This document shows, piece by piece, positions 18,242 through 26,260 of a stretch of DNA of 64,000 bases (positions are counted from its first letter, which is position 1; each line of letters opens with the position of its first letter). This DNA is from JAIBJN01 sp963802795 (GTDB lineage: Bacteria > Actinomycetota > Thermoleophilia > Gaiellales > Gaiellaceae): positions 124,001 to 188,000 of the forward strand of contig CAWDJV010000003.1 in assembly GCA_963802795.1 (NCBI GenBank), in the 5' to 3' direction. The notes beneath the pieces are model-generated. The model was not told the DNA's origin. It did not search any database and worked only from the letters and a program-made list of their open reading frames with translations. The position numbers were made by a program, and so were the translations under genes.

Positions 18242-18967
18242 TCAGGAGGCGCGGGCTGCCTTCGGCTCCGTCGAGACCTTGTAGCCGACGCCCCAGACGG
18301 TCACGATCGGGCACGCGGCGCCCAGCTTCCTCCGCAGCTGCCTGACGTGGACGTCGACGGTGCGCGTGTCGCCCGCGAAGGTGTAGCCCCAGACGCGCTC
18401 GAGCAGCTGGTCGCGCGTGAGCACGAGGCCCCGGTGGTCGAGGAGGTCCCAGAGCAGGTCGAACTCCTTGGGCGCCAGCTGCACCTCCTCGTCGGCGACG
18501 GTCACCTCGCGCCGGCCCGCATCGATTCGAAGCTCGCCGTGCTCGAGAACCGAGCTCACGAACCCCCGTCGCCCGGGGCTGGAACGGCGGAGGATCGACT
18601 TCACGCGGGCGACGAGCTCGCCGGGGTTGAAGGGCTTCGTCAGGTAGTCGTCCGCGCCCACCTCGAGACCGATGATCTTGTCGATGTCCTCGTCTCGCGC
18701 GCTGAGCATGAGAATCGGGACGTCGGAGCGCTGGCGGATGCGGCGACAGACGTCGATCCCGTCGAGATCGGGCAGCATCAGGTCGAGGACGATCAGCGAG
18801 GGCGCGTTCGCGCTCGCCTTCTCGATTGCGTCGCCGCCCGAGCCGGCGCTGCGCACGTCGAAGCCGGCGCGCTTGAGGTACATCCCCACGAACGACGCGA
18901 TGCTCGGCTCGTCCTCGACGACGAGAATCGCCTGTTTGGGCGCGCTCACAGCCCCGTATGGTGGCAC
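18242..18967 (-). CDS. OmpR-family response regulator paired with the adjacent kinase
   Basis: 241 aa from ATG 18967, or 235 aa from GTG 18949 (VSAPKQAILVVEDEP), which fits the family start better. Receiver domain: VVEDEPSIASFV, phospho-acceptor in LIVLDLMLPDLDGIDV, SARDED and TKPFNPGEL. Winged-helix output domain: LAPKEFDLLWDLLDHRGLVL, GDTRTVDVHVRQLRRKLG and TVWGVGYKV. It precedes the kinase in the same transcription unit, the usual regulator-kinase order in actinobacteria. Targets are unknown; the secreted protein upstream (18992-19483) is a candidate by position. Confidence 0.93.
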   Translation of the reverse strand: MPPYGAVSAPKQAILVVEDEPSIASFVGMYLKRAGFDVRSAGSGGDAIEKASANAPSLIVLDLMLPDLDGIDVCRRIRQRSDVPILMLSARDEDIDKIIGLEVGADDYLTKPFNPGELVARVKSILRRSSPGRRGFVSSVLEHGELRIDAGRREVTVADEEVQLAPKEFDLLWDLLDHRGLVLTRDQLLERVWGYTFAGDTRTVDVHVRQLRRKLGAACPIVTVWGVGYKVSTEPKAARAS

Positions 18968-18991
18968 AACGAGAGGCCGGTGGGCAGGGCG

Positions 18992-19483
18992 CTAGCGGCG
19001 GAGGACAAACGTCGTCGCTTCCCGCGGCCAGCGCCTGAGCGGGCCGTCTCCGATTCGGTACCGGCCGCGGCGCCCTTCGTCGAGAGCGTCGAGGGTCAGC
19101 GAGCCTCGTACGACGCCGCTCGCGAAGATCCCGCGTCCCCGGATGATCACCTGCCACGGGCCGCCTCCGTCCGCGCTCGAGACTCGACAACGAATGTTCC
19201 ACCCCCGGTACTCGACGGTCGTGTCGCTGACCTCGACACCGGGCTTGTTGCAGTCCCGCTGGGGGCGCCCGTCGCCCACGAGGTCGACGACACGGATGCG
19301 GGCGTAGCGGGCGTTGACGAGCAGGGCGCCTCGCCTCGCGACGACTGCACGGCCGCGGCCGCGCTCGAGCTGGAAGAACTGAGCGTGCGGCGTCTGCACG
19401 AGGGCTGCCGCCTGCGCGGATGCAGCCTCGGCCGCCCCTGCCGCGAGGGTCGCGACGACGATCAAGGCCACGCCGAGGCGCAT
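18992..19483 (-). CDS. Secreted hypothetical protein
   Basis: 163 aa with a clear signal peptide (MRLGVALIVVATLAAGAAEAASAQA). The mature part is beta-rich and Gly/Arg-rich (RGALLVNARYARIRVVDLVG, TTVEYRGWNIRCRVSSADGG, WQVIIRGRGIFASGVVRGSL), with two cysteines. It lies upstream of the response regulator on the same strand. No family recognised. Repeated Arg-Gly turns suggest a compact beta domain exported outside the cell. Confidence 0.7.
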   Translation of the reverse strand: MRLGVALIVVATLAAGAAEAASAQAAALVQTPHAQFFQLERGRGRAVVARRGALLVNARYARIRVVDLVGDGRPQRDCNKPGVEVSDTTVEYRGWNIRCRVSSADGGGPWQVIIRGRGIFASGVVRGSLTLDALDEGRRGRYRIGDGPLRRWPREATTFVLRR

Positions 19484-19616
19484 TCGAACCCGAACTATCG
19501 TCCCGCGCCGTGAGACTTGGATTACGGGTCTGTAAGGAATGTGTTAGCGACCGTCCGGGTTTGCGCCACTACCCATGTCATCTGGTCCCGCCTCTAGCAT
19601 CGAATTCGGGAACGCG

Positions 19617-19874
19617 ATGGACCAGCGAGTCCGCCATGACCGAACCGTGCGTCTTCTCGAAGCGCGGTTGGAGGCTCTCGCGGAGGCCTCCGAGCGGGCA
19701 CCCCGCGGTGAGCGGCGACTCGAGCGAGAGATAGCGGCGGCGGTCGCCGCGACGCGCCACGCTGTGGCGCTGGAGATCATCTCCGCCCGCGAGGCGGGGT
19801 TGATCTGGGGGTCCGTCGCACGGCGCCATCCGAGAGCGGCCTGGTGTCGCAGCGGCCCCCGTCTCGCGGCCTAG
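19617..19874 (+). CDS. Small hypothetical helical protein
   Basis: 85 aa from ATG 19617; 14 more residues are possible from 19575. Rich in Arg/Glu/Ala helices (RLLEARLEALAEASERAP, ERRLEREIAAAVAATRHAVA) and ending with a Trp/Arg-rich tail (LIWGSVARRHPRAAW). Its stop codon shares a CTAG with the stop of the opposite gene at 19871. No function recognised. Confidence 0.5.
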   Translation: MDQRVRHDRTVRLLEARLEALAEASERAPRGERRLEREIAAAVAATRHAVALEIISAREAGLIWGSVARRHPRAAWCRSGPRLAA

Positions 19875-20074
19875 GCGACCAGGCGAACCGTGCCGCGGAG
19901 CCCAACTGCGTTCTCCCGCTCCTGACGCCCCGTCCGACTCCAGCCGTCTCGGTCAGCCGCGGGCTCGCACAGGTGGCAGACCGCGCGCTGCGCTTGACGC
20001 CCCTCTGCGCCCCGCCAGTAGCGGTAGCGCTCGCCTGCGAGGAGGTTCCGGCGGCAGAGCGCACAGAGCGTCAC
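19871..20074 (-). CDS. Small four-cysteine zinc-ribbon protein
   Basis: 67 aa from GTG 20074. Two CxxC knuckles (LCALCRRNLLAGERYRYW and VCHLCEPAADRDGW) about 25 residues apart make a zinc ribbon. A longer frame reaches 20260, but the extra N-terminus is unordered Arg-rich sequence, so the short start is preferred. The GERYRxW...CHLCExxAxxxGW pattern looks like a small conserved actinobacterial family of unknown role, possibly nucleic-acid or protein binding. Confidence 0.6.
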   Translation of the reverse strand: MTLCALCRRNLLAGERYRYWRGAEGRQAQRAVCHLCEPAADRDGWSRTGRQERENAVGLRGTVRLVA

Positions 20075-20148
20075 TGCCTCGCGATCGTAGGCCGGTGCCC
20101 GGACGGACCTCTCGCGAGAACGGCGTCTGCGGCATACTCCGGGGGGTA

Positions 20149-20613
20149 ATGCCCAGTCGCCAGGGGTTTCGCCACCCGGACCCGGTCGGCCACATGCACG
20201 GCCACGGAGACGAGAGCGTCGAGGAAGTGTGCCGGCAGGCTGTCGAGCGGCTCTCCGCAAGGCTGCCCGGAGTTCAGGTTTCCTGTCATGTGCGCTCGGA
20301 CGAGGCCATGCGGGTCGTCTCGTCGGCGGGCGGTCTGCGCCTGATCTACGAGATCGGCCGCGAGCAGGGCGGCATCTGCTGGCGCGCCGTCGAGACCGGA
20401 CAGCCGCAGCTCGTGGAAGACGTCCGCGCCGACCCCGACTACATGGCGACCGACGAGCGGGTGCGTGCCGAGATCGTCGTGCCGATCCACCACGAGTCCG
20501 GGGCGCTGTTCCTCCTCGACGCCGAGTTTCCCGACCGCGCCTTCACGCCGGAAGAAGCCGAGGCGGTCACCGACGCCGCGGCCGCGCTCGAGCGCGACCT
20601 CGCGGACTACTAG
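20149..20613 (+). CDS. GAF-domain protein
   Basis: 154 aa from ATG 20149, just after a GGGGGGT purine run. The core reads as a GAF fold: VSSAGGLRLIYEIGREQGGI, CWRAVETGQPQLVEDVRADP, DYMATDERVRAEIVVPIHHE and LFLLDAEFPDRAFTPEEAEA. GAF domains sense small molecules or redox state. No output domain is attached, so it probably acts with a partner. A His/Asp-rich stretch near the N-terminus (HMHGHGDESVEE) could bind metal. It converges with the dehydrogenase at 20610, their stop codons overlapping in ACTAGT. Confidence 0.8.
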   Translation: MPSRQGFRHPDPVGHMHGHGDESVEEVCRQAVERLSARLPGVQVSCHVRSDEAMRVVSSAGGLRLIYEIGREQGGICWRAVETGQPQLVEDVRADPDYMATDERVRAEIVVPIHHESGALFLLDAEFPDRAFTPEEAEAVTDAAAALERDLADY

Positions 20614-21467
20614 TACGAGAAGAAGCCGCGGCCGGTCTTGCGTCCGAGGCGTCCGTCGTCCCGCATGCTCACGAGCAATTCGGGCGGCGCCATGCGGGGC
20701 TCGCCGAGGGCCCCGTGCAAGGCTTCGGAGGCGTGGACGTGCACGTCCACCCCGATCAGGTCGATGAGCGCACAGGGCCCGATCGGCCAGTTCAAGCCTT
20801 TCGTCATCGCCTTGTCCAGGTCGTCGGCAGTGACGCCGGCCTCGTCGAGGACGCGCACGCAGTCGTTCAGCAGCGGGATGAGGATGCGGTTGACGACGAA
20901 GCCGGGCGTGTCGCCGCAGCGGATCGGCTCCTTCCCGATCTGCTCCGCGAGCGCGTACGCGGTCTCCACGGCGTCGTCGGAGGAGAGCTCGGTGCGGACG
21001 ATCTCGACGAGCGGCAGCACGGGCGCCGGGTTGAAGAAGTGCATGCCGACGACGCGCTCCGGCCGCTCGGTGCTCCTCGCGATCTCCGTCACGGGGAGCG
21101 CAGAGGTGTTCGTCGCGAGCACGGCCGCGGGCTCGACGACCTCCTCGAGCGTCCGGAAGAGATCGCGCTTCGCCTCGAGGTCCTCGACGATCGCCTCCAC
21201 GACGAGGTCACAGCCGGCGAGATCGGCCGGCTCGGTCGTCGTCGTCAGTCGCTCGAGCGCCGCATCCCGCTCCTCGGCCGTCAGCCGACCCTTCGCGACG
21301 CCTCTGCCGAGGTAGTAGCCGATGCGCTCGCGCGCCTGCGCGCAGAGCTCCTCGCTCACCTCGCGCCCGATCGTCTCGAGCCCGGCCTGGATACAGACCT
21401 GTGCGATCCCAGCGCCCATGGTGCCGAGGCCGACGACGCCGACCTTCCTCACGTCGGATCGGGTCAT
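20610..21467 (-). CDS. 3-hydroxyacyl-CoA (3-hydroxybutyryl-CoA) dehydrogenase
   Basis: 285 aa. NAD-binding Rossmann start VGVVGLGTMGAGIAQVCIQAG, then LVVEAIVEDLEAKRDLF, NTSALPVTEIA and the catalytic region VVGMHFFNPAPVLPLVEIV; the C-terminal domain has GFVVNRILIPLLND and LNWPIGPCALIDLIG. It oxidises 3-hydroxyacyl-CoA to 3-oxoacyl-CoA in beta-oxidation or butyrate-type metabolism. The start (ATG 21467) overlaps the stop of the upstream lipoprotein gene by four bases (ATGA), so the two are co-translated, an unexplained pairing. Confidence 0.93.
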   Translation of the reverse strand: MTRSDVRKVGVVGLGTMGAGIAQVCIQAGLETIGREVSEELCAQARERIGYYLGRGVAKGRLTAEERDAALERLTTTTEPADLAGCDLVVEAIVEDLEAKRDLFRTLEEVVEPAAVLATNTSALPVTEIARSTERPERVVGMHFFNPAPVLPLVEIVRTELSSDDAVETAYALAEQIGKEPIRCGDTPGFVVNRILIPLLNDCVRVLDEAGVTADDLDKAMTKGLNWPIGPCALIDLIGVDVHVHASEALHGALGEPRMAPPELLVSMRDDGRLGRKTGRGFFSY

Positions 21468-21868
21468 GACGTGACGGTGATTGTCACCCGGAACGGGAGC
21501 GGCTCGTCGGGACAGCCTTCGCCTGCGCAGGCGGGCTCGCCGAGGGCGGAGATGCTGACCGTCCCCGCCTCCACGCCGCGGACCATCCACTCCGAGTAGC
21601 CGGGATCCTGGAGGTAGTCGACCGGCACGAGCTCGACCGCGCCGCCGTCGGCTGCCGGCTCGCTCCAGGCGTAGTCGCTCGAGAGGCGCAGGATCGTTTC
21701 GCCTCCGAGCGGGACCTCGAACGTCCCGCCCGAGTCTGCCTCGGTCACGACTCCCTGCGGCGGCTGGCGGGGCGGCGACGTGCTCTCTCCCGCCGGCCCC
21801 TCGGCGGAGTCGCCGGCGCAGCCGGCGGCGGGGAGGAGGGCGAGCAGCAAGAGAAGGAGGCGGCTCAC
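21464..21868 (-). CDS. Putative lipoprotein
   Basis: 134 aa from GTG 21868. A short hydrophobic leader ends in a lipobox (LLALLPAAGCAGD), so the mature protein would be lipid-anchored at Cys 19 or so. A Ser/Pro/Gly linker follows, then a beta-rich domain (GGTFEVPLGGETILRLSSDY, SEWMVRGVEAGTVSISALGE) resembling protease-inhibitor or BIG-like sandwich folds; I cannot assign a family. Longer in-frame starts (to 21934) put charged residues before the leader and overlap the aldehyde dehydrogenase start on the other strand. Confidence 0.7.
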   Translation of the reverse strand: MSRLLLLLLALLPAAGCAGDSAEGPAGESTSPPRQPPQGVVTEADSGGTFEVPLGGETILRLSSDYAWSEPAADGGAVELVPVDYLQDPGYSEWMVRGVEAGTVSISALGEPACAGEGCPDEPLPFRVTITVTS

Positions 21869-21923
21869 TCCGCCACAGAATGCCCGACGGGCAGCGCGCG
21901 CGGCAGCGTGCTTGAATTCCGTC

Positions 21924-23354
21924 ATGGCGGTCACGGCCCGCGAGCGGAAGCTTCTTCTCGGCGGCGAGTGGATCGAGACCGGCGAGTGGCACGAGGTGCG
22001 CTCGCCCTACTCGGGCGACGTGGTCGGGCGGGTGGCCCGCGCAGGCGCGGAGGAAACCCGCAGGGCAGTCGACGCTGCGGCGGCCGCGATGGCCGAGCAG
22101 CTTCCGGCGCACGCCCGTGCCGAGATCCTCGAGCGGACGGCCGACCTGGTGGCGGAGCGCCGGGAGGACATAGCGAACACGATCTCGGACGAGGCAGGCA
22201 AGCCTCTGAAGGCCGCGCTGGTCGAGGCCGAGCGGGCTGTGTCCACGTACCGCTCGGCGGCAACCGAGGCGCGCAAGCTCGCCGGCGAGATGGTCCCGAT
22301 GGACGCGTCTCCGGCCGGCGCCGGGAAGCTTGCGTTCACCTTGCGGGTCCCCGTCGGCGTCGTCGGGGCGATCTCGCCGTTCAACTTTCCGTTCAACCTC
22401 GTCGCGCACAAGGTGGCGCCGGCCTTCGCCGCCGGCTGCGCCGTCGTGCTGAAGCCGGCGGCGCAGACGCCGCTGTCGGCCCTCCTGCTCGCGGAGCTGG
22501 AGACGGAGGCAGGACTTCCGCCCGGTTGGCTCAACGTCCTGGTAGGGCCGGCCGCCGAGATCGGAGACGTGCTCGTGGAAGACGAGCGCGTCAGGCTCAT
22601 CAGCTTCACGGGCTCGGCCGAAGTCGGCTGGGGGCTGCGCGAGCGCGCCGCGCGCAAGAAGGTCCTCCTGGAGCTGGGCAACGCGACGCCTCTGATCGTG
22701 GAGGGCGACGCGGACGTCGGGGAGGCGGCGGCGAAGGTGGCCGCCAACGCCTTCTCGTTCGCAGGCCAGAGCTGCATCTCGATCCAGCGCGTCTATGTCG
22801 AGCGCGGCGTCCACGATGCCTTTCTCGCTGACCTCCTCCCCCGCGTCGAGGCACTGCGTGTCGGCGACCCGGGCGACGGCGAGACCGATGTCGGCCCGGT
22901 CATCGACGAGGACGCCCGCGAGCGGATCCTCGCCTGGATCGAGGAGGCGCGGGCAGAGGGCGCCAGCGTGCTCGCGGGAGGCGAGACGACCGACGAGGGC
23001 CTCATCCGCCCCACCGTCCTCGGAAGCGTGACCCCGGAGATGAAGGTCTCCTGCCTCGAGGTCTTCGGCCCGCTCTGCACGGTCACGCCGTACGACTCGC
23101 TCGACGAGGCCATCGCGCTCGCGAACGGGACGGAGTTCGGGCTCCAGGCAGGAATCTTCACGAGCGATGTCACGTCGGCCGTGAAGGCCGGGTCGTCGCT
23201 CGAGTTCGGGAGCGTGCTCATCAACGAGGCGCCGACGTTCCGCGCCGACCAGATGCCGTACGGCGGCGTCAAGGCATCGGGGAACACGAAGGAGGGCCCG
23301 CCCTACTCGGTCCGCGAGATGACCGAGGAGCGGCTGGTCGTCATCTCCGTCTGA
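21924..23354 (+). CDS. Aldehyde dehydrogenase family protein
   Basis: 476 aa, full length. Signatures: GVVGAISPFNFPFNLVAHKV, AAGCAVVLKPAAQTPLSALL, FTGSAEVGWGL, general-base glutamate in LLELGNATPLIV, the catalytic cysteine in FAGQSCISIQRVYV, and EVFGPLCTVTPYD. NAD(P)-dependent oxidation of an aldehyde. FAGQSCISIQR and the C-terminal FRADQMPYGGVKASGNTKEG are the pattern of glyceraldehyde-3-phosphate (GAPN)/lactaldehyde or glycolaldehyde dehydrogenases, but the substrate cannot be fixed. Divergent from the lipoprotein/dehydrogenase pair. Confidence 0.92.
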   Translation: MAVTARERKLLLGGEWIETGEWHEVRSPYSGDVVGRVARAGAEETRRAVDAAAAAMAEQLPAHARAEILERTADLVAERREDIANTISDEAGKPLKAALVEAERAVSTYRSAATEARKLAGEMVPMDASPAGAGKLAFTLRVPVGVVGAISPFNFPFNLVAHKVAPAFAAGCAVVLKPAAQTPLSALLLAELETEAGLPPGWLNVLVGPAAEIGDVLVEDERVRLISFTGSAEVGWGLRERAARKKVLLELGNATPLIVEGDADVGEAAAKVAANAFSFAGQSCISIQRVYVERGVHDAFLADLLPRVEALRVGDPGDGETDVGPVIDEDARERILAWIEEARAEGASVLAGGETTDEGLIRPTVLGSVTPEMKVSCLEVFGPLCTVTPYDSLDEAIALANGTEFGLQAGIFTSDVTSAVKAGSSLEFGSVLINEAPTFRADQMPYGGVKASGNTKEGPPYSVREMTEERLVVISV

Positions 23355-23404
23355 CAGCCGGCGAAGGGCCTGAGGACGTCGGCTAGACTCGTCACTCGGC
23401 CGAG

Positions 23405-24256
23405 ATGCCCGACGACCGCCTGACCATTTTCACGCGCCGGAAAGAACCCGCTCCGACCGGGGAGGTCGTCGAGGTGGTCGAAGAGGTCGTGGAGGTCCCG
23501 CCACCGCCTTCTCCCGAGCAGGACGCGCTGGATGAACGGCTGGCGCTGACCCGGCAGCGTGAGGTCGAGCTCCGTGACATCGGCGGGCTTGCGGTCGAGA
23601 TGGTGCGCCGCGACCGCTGGAAGCCCGAGCTTCTGATCGCGCGGTCCGGGGAAGTGCTGTCTCTCGAGCAGCGGATGCACGAGCTCGACTCGGTCATCGC
23701 GGTCGAGTCGACGTCCCGGAGCTTCCCGAACGTGGCGCAGTGCAAGTGCGGCTCGCCTCTCCCGCCGGGCGTGCACTTCTGTTCCCAGTGCGGCCGCCCG
23801 GCCGCGACGACACCGGCGGTCGTCACTTGCGTCCGGTGCGGGCGCCCCTTGCCGGCCGAGGCGAACTTCTGCTCGGCGTGCGGTACGTCCGCGACTCCTC
23901 GCGAGCCGGAGCCCACACCGGAGACGCTCGCCGAGACGATGGAAGCCCGCCCCACGAAGACGAGCCCGAAGCCCGACTGTGACGACGCCCCCGCCCGAGC
24001 CGCCCGCCGACGACGAACACCTAGAGGAGCAGTCTCCGTGGGCGGCCGTCCCTCACTGTCCTCGCTGCGGCGCTCCGCACGATCCGCTGCAGGAGTACTG
24101 CCTCGAGTGCGGGAATCGGCTCGTCCCGCTGCCCGCCGAGCCCGCGCGCACCGTCCTCTGGTCGCGCGAGTCGCCGGTTTGGCTCTGGCTCGCACTCGGG
24201 TCCCTCCTGCTCCTCGCGCTGGCCGCCGGCGCGATCGTCGCTCTCGCGGCGACTGA
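23405..24256 (+). CDS. Double zinc-ribbon protein (3' end probably frameshifted)
   Basis: Begins MPDDRLTIFTRRKEPAPTGE, with an acidic Val/Glu stretch, a helical part (LRDIGGLAVEMVRRDRWKPE) and two zinc ribbons: CKCGSPLPPGVHFCSQCG and CVRCGRPLPAEANFCSACG (about residues 114-155). The open frame runs to 24256 but overlaps the next gene by 278 bases. In the neighbouring frame a TGA at 23980-23982 forms a GTGA overlap with the next start, so one base is probably missing or extra between about 23890 and 23975. The true protein is then about 190 aa. Possibly a cytosolic adaptor; function unknown. Confidence 0.65.
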   Translation: MPDDRLTIFTRRKEPAPTGEVVEVVEEVVEVPPPPSPEQDALDERLALTRQREVELRDIGGLAVEMVRRDRWKPELLIARSGEVLSLEQRMHELDSVIAVESTSRSFPNVAQCKCGSPLPPGVHFCSQCGRPAATTPAVVTCVRCGRPLPAEANFCSACGTSATPREPEPTPETLAETMEARPTKTSPKPDCDDAPARAARRRRTPRGAVSVGGRPSLSSLRRSARSAAGVLPRVRESARPAARRARAHRPLVARVAGLALARTRVPPAPRAGRRRDRRSRGD

Positions 24257-24782
24257 CGACGAGGATCCCGAGACCCCCGCCCTGTCGACATCCACCGGGC
24301 CGGCGACGTCGGGCCCCGTCGTTCCGACGACGACGGGCTCGATCCCGACGATCGAGACGCTGACGACCCCGACGACCACCGGGGCGACGACCACTGGGAC
24401 GACGACCGTTCAGCCGACGACGACGTTTCCGACGACGTCAACCGGGACGACGGGCACGGGCACGACGACAACCCAGCCGACGACGACCGGGAGCGGGACG
24501 GTCATCTCCTGGCCCGCGAGCGAGGAGGGCTTCACGGTCGTGCTCCAGTCCACCCCCACGAGCGAGGGCCGCGGCCCGGCCGAGGCTGCGGCGCAGCAGG
24601 CCATCAACAACGGGCTCCCTCAAGTGGGGATCCTCAATTCCTCGTCCTACTCGAGCATGAGGCCCGGCTACTACGTCACGTTCACCGGCGTGTACGACAC
24701 CCAGAGCCAGGCGGAGAGCGCTCTTCCCCGCGCCCGTACCTCCGGGTTCCCGACGGCCTACGTCCGCGAGGTCGCGAACTAG
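23979..24782 (+). CDS. Zinc-ribbon, single-pass membrane protein with SPOR-like C-terminus
   Basis: 267 aa from GTG 23979. Order: Pro-rich start, zinc ribbon CPRCGAPHDPLQEYCLECGN (about 28-47), membrane helix VWLWLALGSLLLLALAAGAIV (about 67-87), a Thr-rich stalk of about 85 residues (TTTTGTTT-type), and a C-terminal domain with alternating strands and helices (TVVLQSTPTS, AAAQQAINNGLP, YYVTFTGVYDTQSQAESAL, TAYVREV) that fits the SPOR peptidoglycan-binding fold. Cytoplasmic ribbon, extracellular SPOR domain: a link between the cell interior and the wall, by inference. Coupled to the preceding zinc-ribbon gene. Confidence 0.8.
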   Translation: MTTPPPEPPADDEHLEEQSPWAAVPHCPRCGAPHDPLQEYCLECGNRLVPLPAEPARTVLWSRESPVWLWLALGSLLLLALAAGAIVALAATDDEDPETPALSTSTGPATSGPVVPTTTGSIPTIETLTTPTTTGATTTGTTTVQPTTTFPTTSTGTTGTGTTTTQPTTTGSGTVISWPASEEGFTVVLQSTPTSEGRGPAEAAAQQAINNGLPQVGILNSSSYSSMRPGYYVTFTGVYDTQSQAESALPRARTSGFPTAYVREVAN

Positions 24783-24813
24783 GCGCCCTCTCCCGGGCAG
24801 CCCGGGGAAAACT

Positions 24814-24843
24814 TTGTAACACCCTGGAAGGTCGTGCTAGACT
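24814..24843 (+). promoter_or_regulatory. Candidate promoter TTGTAA-18-TAGACT upstream of 24965
   Basis: TTGTAA at 24814-24819 and TAGACT at 24838-24843. Downstream lies an inverted repeat TTAAC-TCGAC-GTTAA (24874-24888) in a leader of about 115 nt, a possible operator. Confidence 0.35.
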
Positions 24844-24964
24844 CCTGCGACCGTGCGCTGGGGGGGCGCGCGCTTAACTCGACGTTAACTTGATTTGCAG
24901 GTACTTTCGAGGCGACGCGGGCTACTGTGTGACCAGGCAAGTACACGACAGGATTCTCACTCGT

Positions 24965-25380
24965 ATGTATCAATACTCCAGGGCGATCTACCGCTCCATC
25001 AAGGACCTCATCGACCCGTGGGCGGAGCCCGAGAAGCAGCTCGAGTACCGTCGCGAGGTGCTCGCGGCGTGTGAGGAGTGTGTCGAGCGGCTCGCCAAGG
25101 ATCCCCGCTACTTCGCCCACCCCGACCGAACGCTCTTCCAGGACATCCGCCGCTACTTCCCGATCAGCTACCAGGCGCAGGTCGCCTGGGCGGTGACCGA
25201 GGGAATCGGCGCGGCGGTCGACTACATCGAGGCGCAGATCGAGGCGGGCGCCTTCGACGGCGGCGTCTCGCGCTGCCGAGCGACGACGCGCAAGGGCAAG
25301 CCGTGCCAGCGGACCCCCTTCCCGAGCGCGAGTACTGCCCCTCGCATCAGCACCTCGAAGCGCGCCCCGCGGCCGCCTAG
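24965..25380 (+). CDS. Conserved protein with C-terminal Cys/His knuckle (one frameshift)
   Basis: ATG 24965 (MYQYSRAIYRSIKDLIDPWA). About 137 aa of mixed helix (QLEYRREVLAACEECVERLA, FQDIRRYFPISYQAQVAWAV) ending in CRATTRKGKPCQRTPLPERE then YCPSHQ, a small Cys/His metal-binding tail seen in DUF5763-like domains. The tail is out of frame: a run of C near 25316 needs one more C to join PCQRTP to PEREYCPSH, so this is a homopolymer-type sequence error. Stop TAG 25378-25380 after repair. Lies 35 bases before dapB. Function unknown. Confidence 0.7.
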
Positions 25381-25403
25381 CTCTCGGTTTCGACAGGGCG
25401 CGG

Positions 25404-25409
25404 TAGGCT
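25404..25409 (+). promoter_or_regulatory. -10 element TAGGCT six bases before dapB
   Basis: TANNNT box ending six bases before ATG 25416; predicts a leaderless dapB message. Confidence 0.4.
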
Positions 25410-25415
25410 CCGCGG

Positions 25416-26195
25416 ATGATCCGCGTCTGCGTGGCCGGCATCACCGGCTGGACCGGCGCCCCGATCGCGAATGCGATCGCCGAAGCCGGAGACCTCGAGC
25501 TGGTGTCCGGTGTCTCCCGCTCCCGGGCGGGAACGACGCTCGAGGATCTCGCAGTCCCGGCCTTCGGCTCGGTCGCCGAGGCGTTGGAGAGCGTGGAGGC
25601 CGACGTCGTCGTCGATTTCACCCATGCCTCGGCCGTCAAGGAGAACGTCCTTGCGGCCATCGCCCGCGGCGTCTCCGTCGTCGTCGGCTCGAGCGGCCTC
25701 GGCGCCGAGGACTACGCGGAGATCGACCGGCGGGCGCACGAGGCGCGCGTCGGGGTGATCGCGGCCGGCAACTTCTCGCTCCTCGCGGCGATGCTCGTCC
25801 GCAGCGCAGCCGGGATCGCCCGTCATGTCCCCGCCTGGGAGGTCATCGACTACGGGAGCGCGGCCAAGGCCGACGTCCCCAGCGGGACGTCCCGCGAGCT
25901 GGCGGAACGGCTCGGGTCGATCCGCCGGCCGGACGTCGGGCACGCGCTCGAGAGCGTGCACGGGCCGGTCGAGGCGCGAGGGGCGACCGTCGGGGGGACG
26001 CAGGTCCACTCGGTGCGCCTCCCGAGCTTCGTCGTCTCGACCGAGATCGTCTTCGCGGCCGAGGGCGAGCGGCTGACGCTGCGTCACGACCCCGGCGAGA
26101 GCCCCGCGCCGTACGTCGCCGGCACGCTCCTGGCGGTCCGCTCGGTGCGGGACCGCGTGGGCGTGACGCGAGGCCTGGACGCGCTGCTCGACTAG
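25416..26195 (+). CDS. dapB: 4-hydroxy-tetrahydrodipicolinate reductase
   Basis: 259 aa. Rossmann start VCVAGITGWTGAPIANAIAE, then VVVDFTHASAVKENVLAAI, AAGNFSLLAAMLV and the DapB region YGSAAKADVPSGTSRELAER with VGGTQVHSVRLPSF. It reduces the DapA product on the lysine/diaminopimelate path. Differences from model DapB: the first glycine loop is GITGWTG rather than GxxGxMG, and the usual HHxxKxDAPSGTA segment is VIDYGSAAKADVPSGTS, lacking the HH pair. It could be a divergent DapB or a relative with another substrate. No other lysine gene is adjacent. Confidence 0.8.
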   Translation: MIRVCVAGITGWTGAPIANAIAEAGDLELVSGVSRSRAGTTLEDLAVPAFGSVAEALESVEADVVVDFTHASAVKENVLAAIARGVSVVVGSSGLGAEDYAEIDRRAHEARVGVIAAGNFSLLAAMLVRSAAGIARHVPAWEVIDYGSAAKADVPSGTSRELAERLGSIRRPDVGHALESVHGPVEARGATVGGTQVHSVRLPSFVVSTEIVFAAEGERLTLRHDPGESPAPYVAGTLLAVRSVRDRVGVTRGLDALLD

Positions 26196-26260
26196 CGCCG
26201 ATCTCGCCTTGCGCACGCCTGCGGCCTACGATCGCGGTGTGCCCGGTTGACGCTAGAGCT

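Noticed and set aside
16850..19513. 887-aa open frame on the plus strand
   Set aside because: Runs antisense across the histidine kinase, response regulator and secreted-protein genes, all of which have strong motifs.
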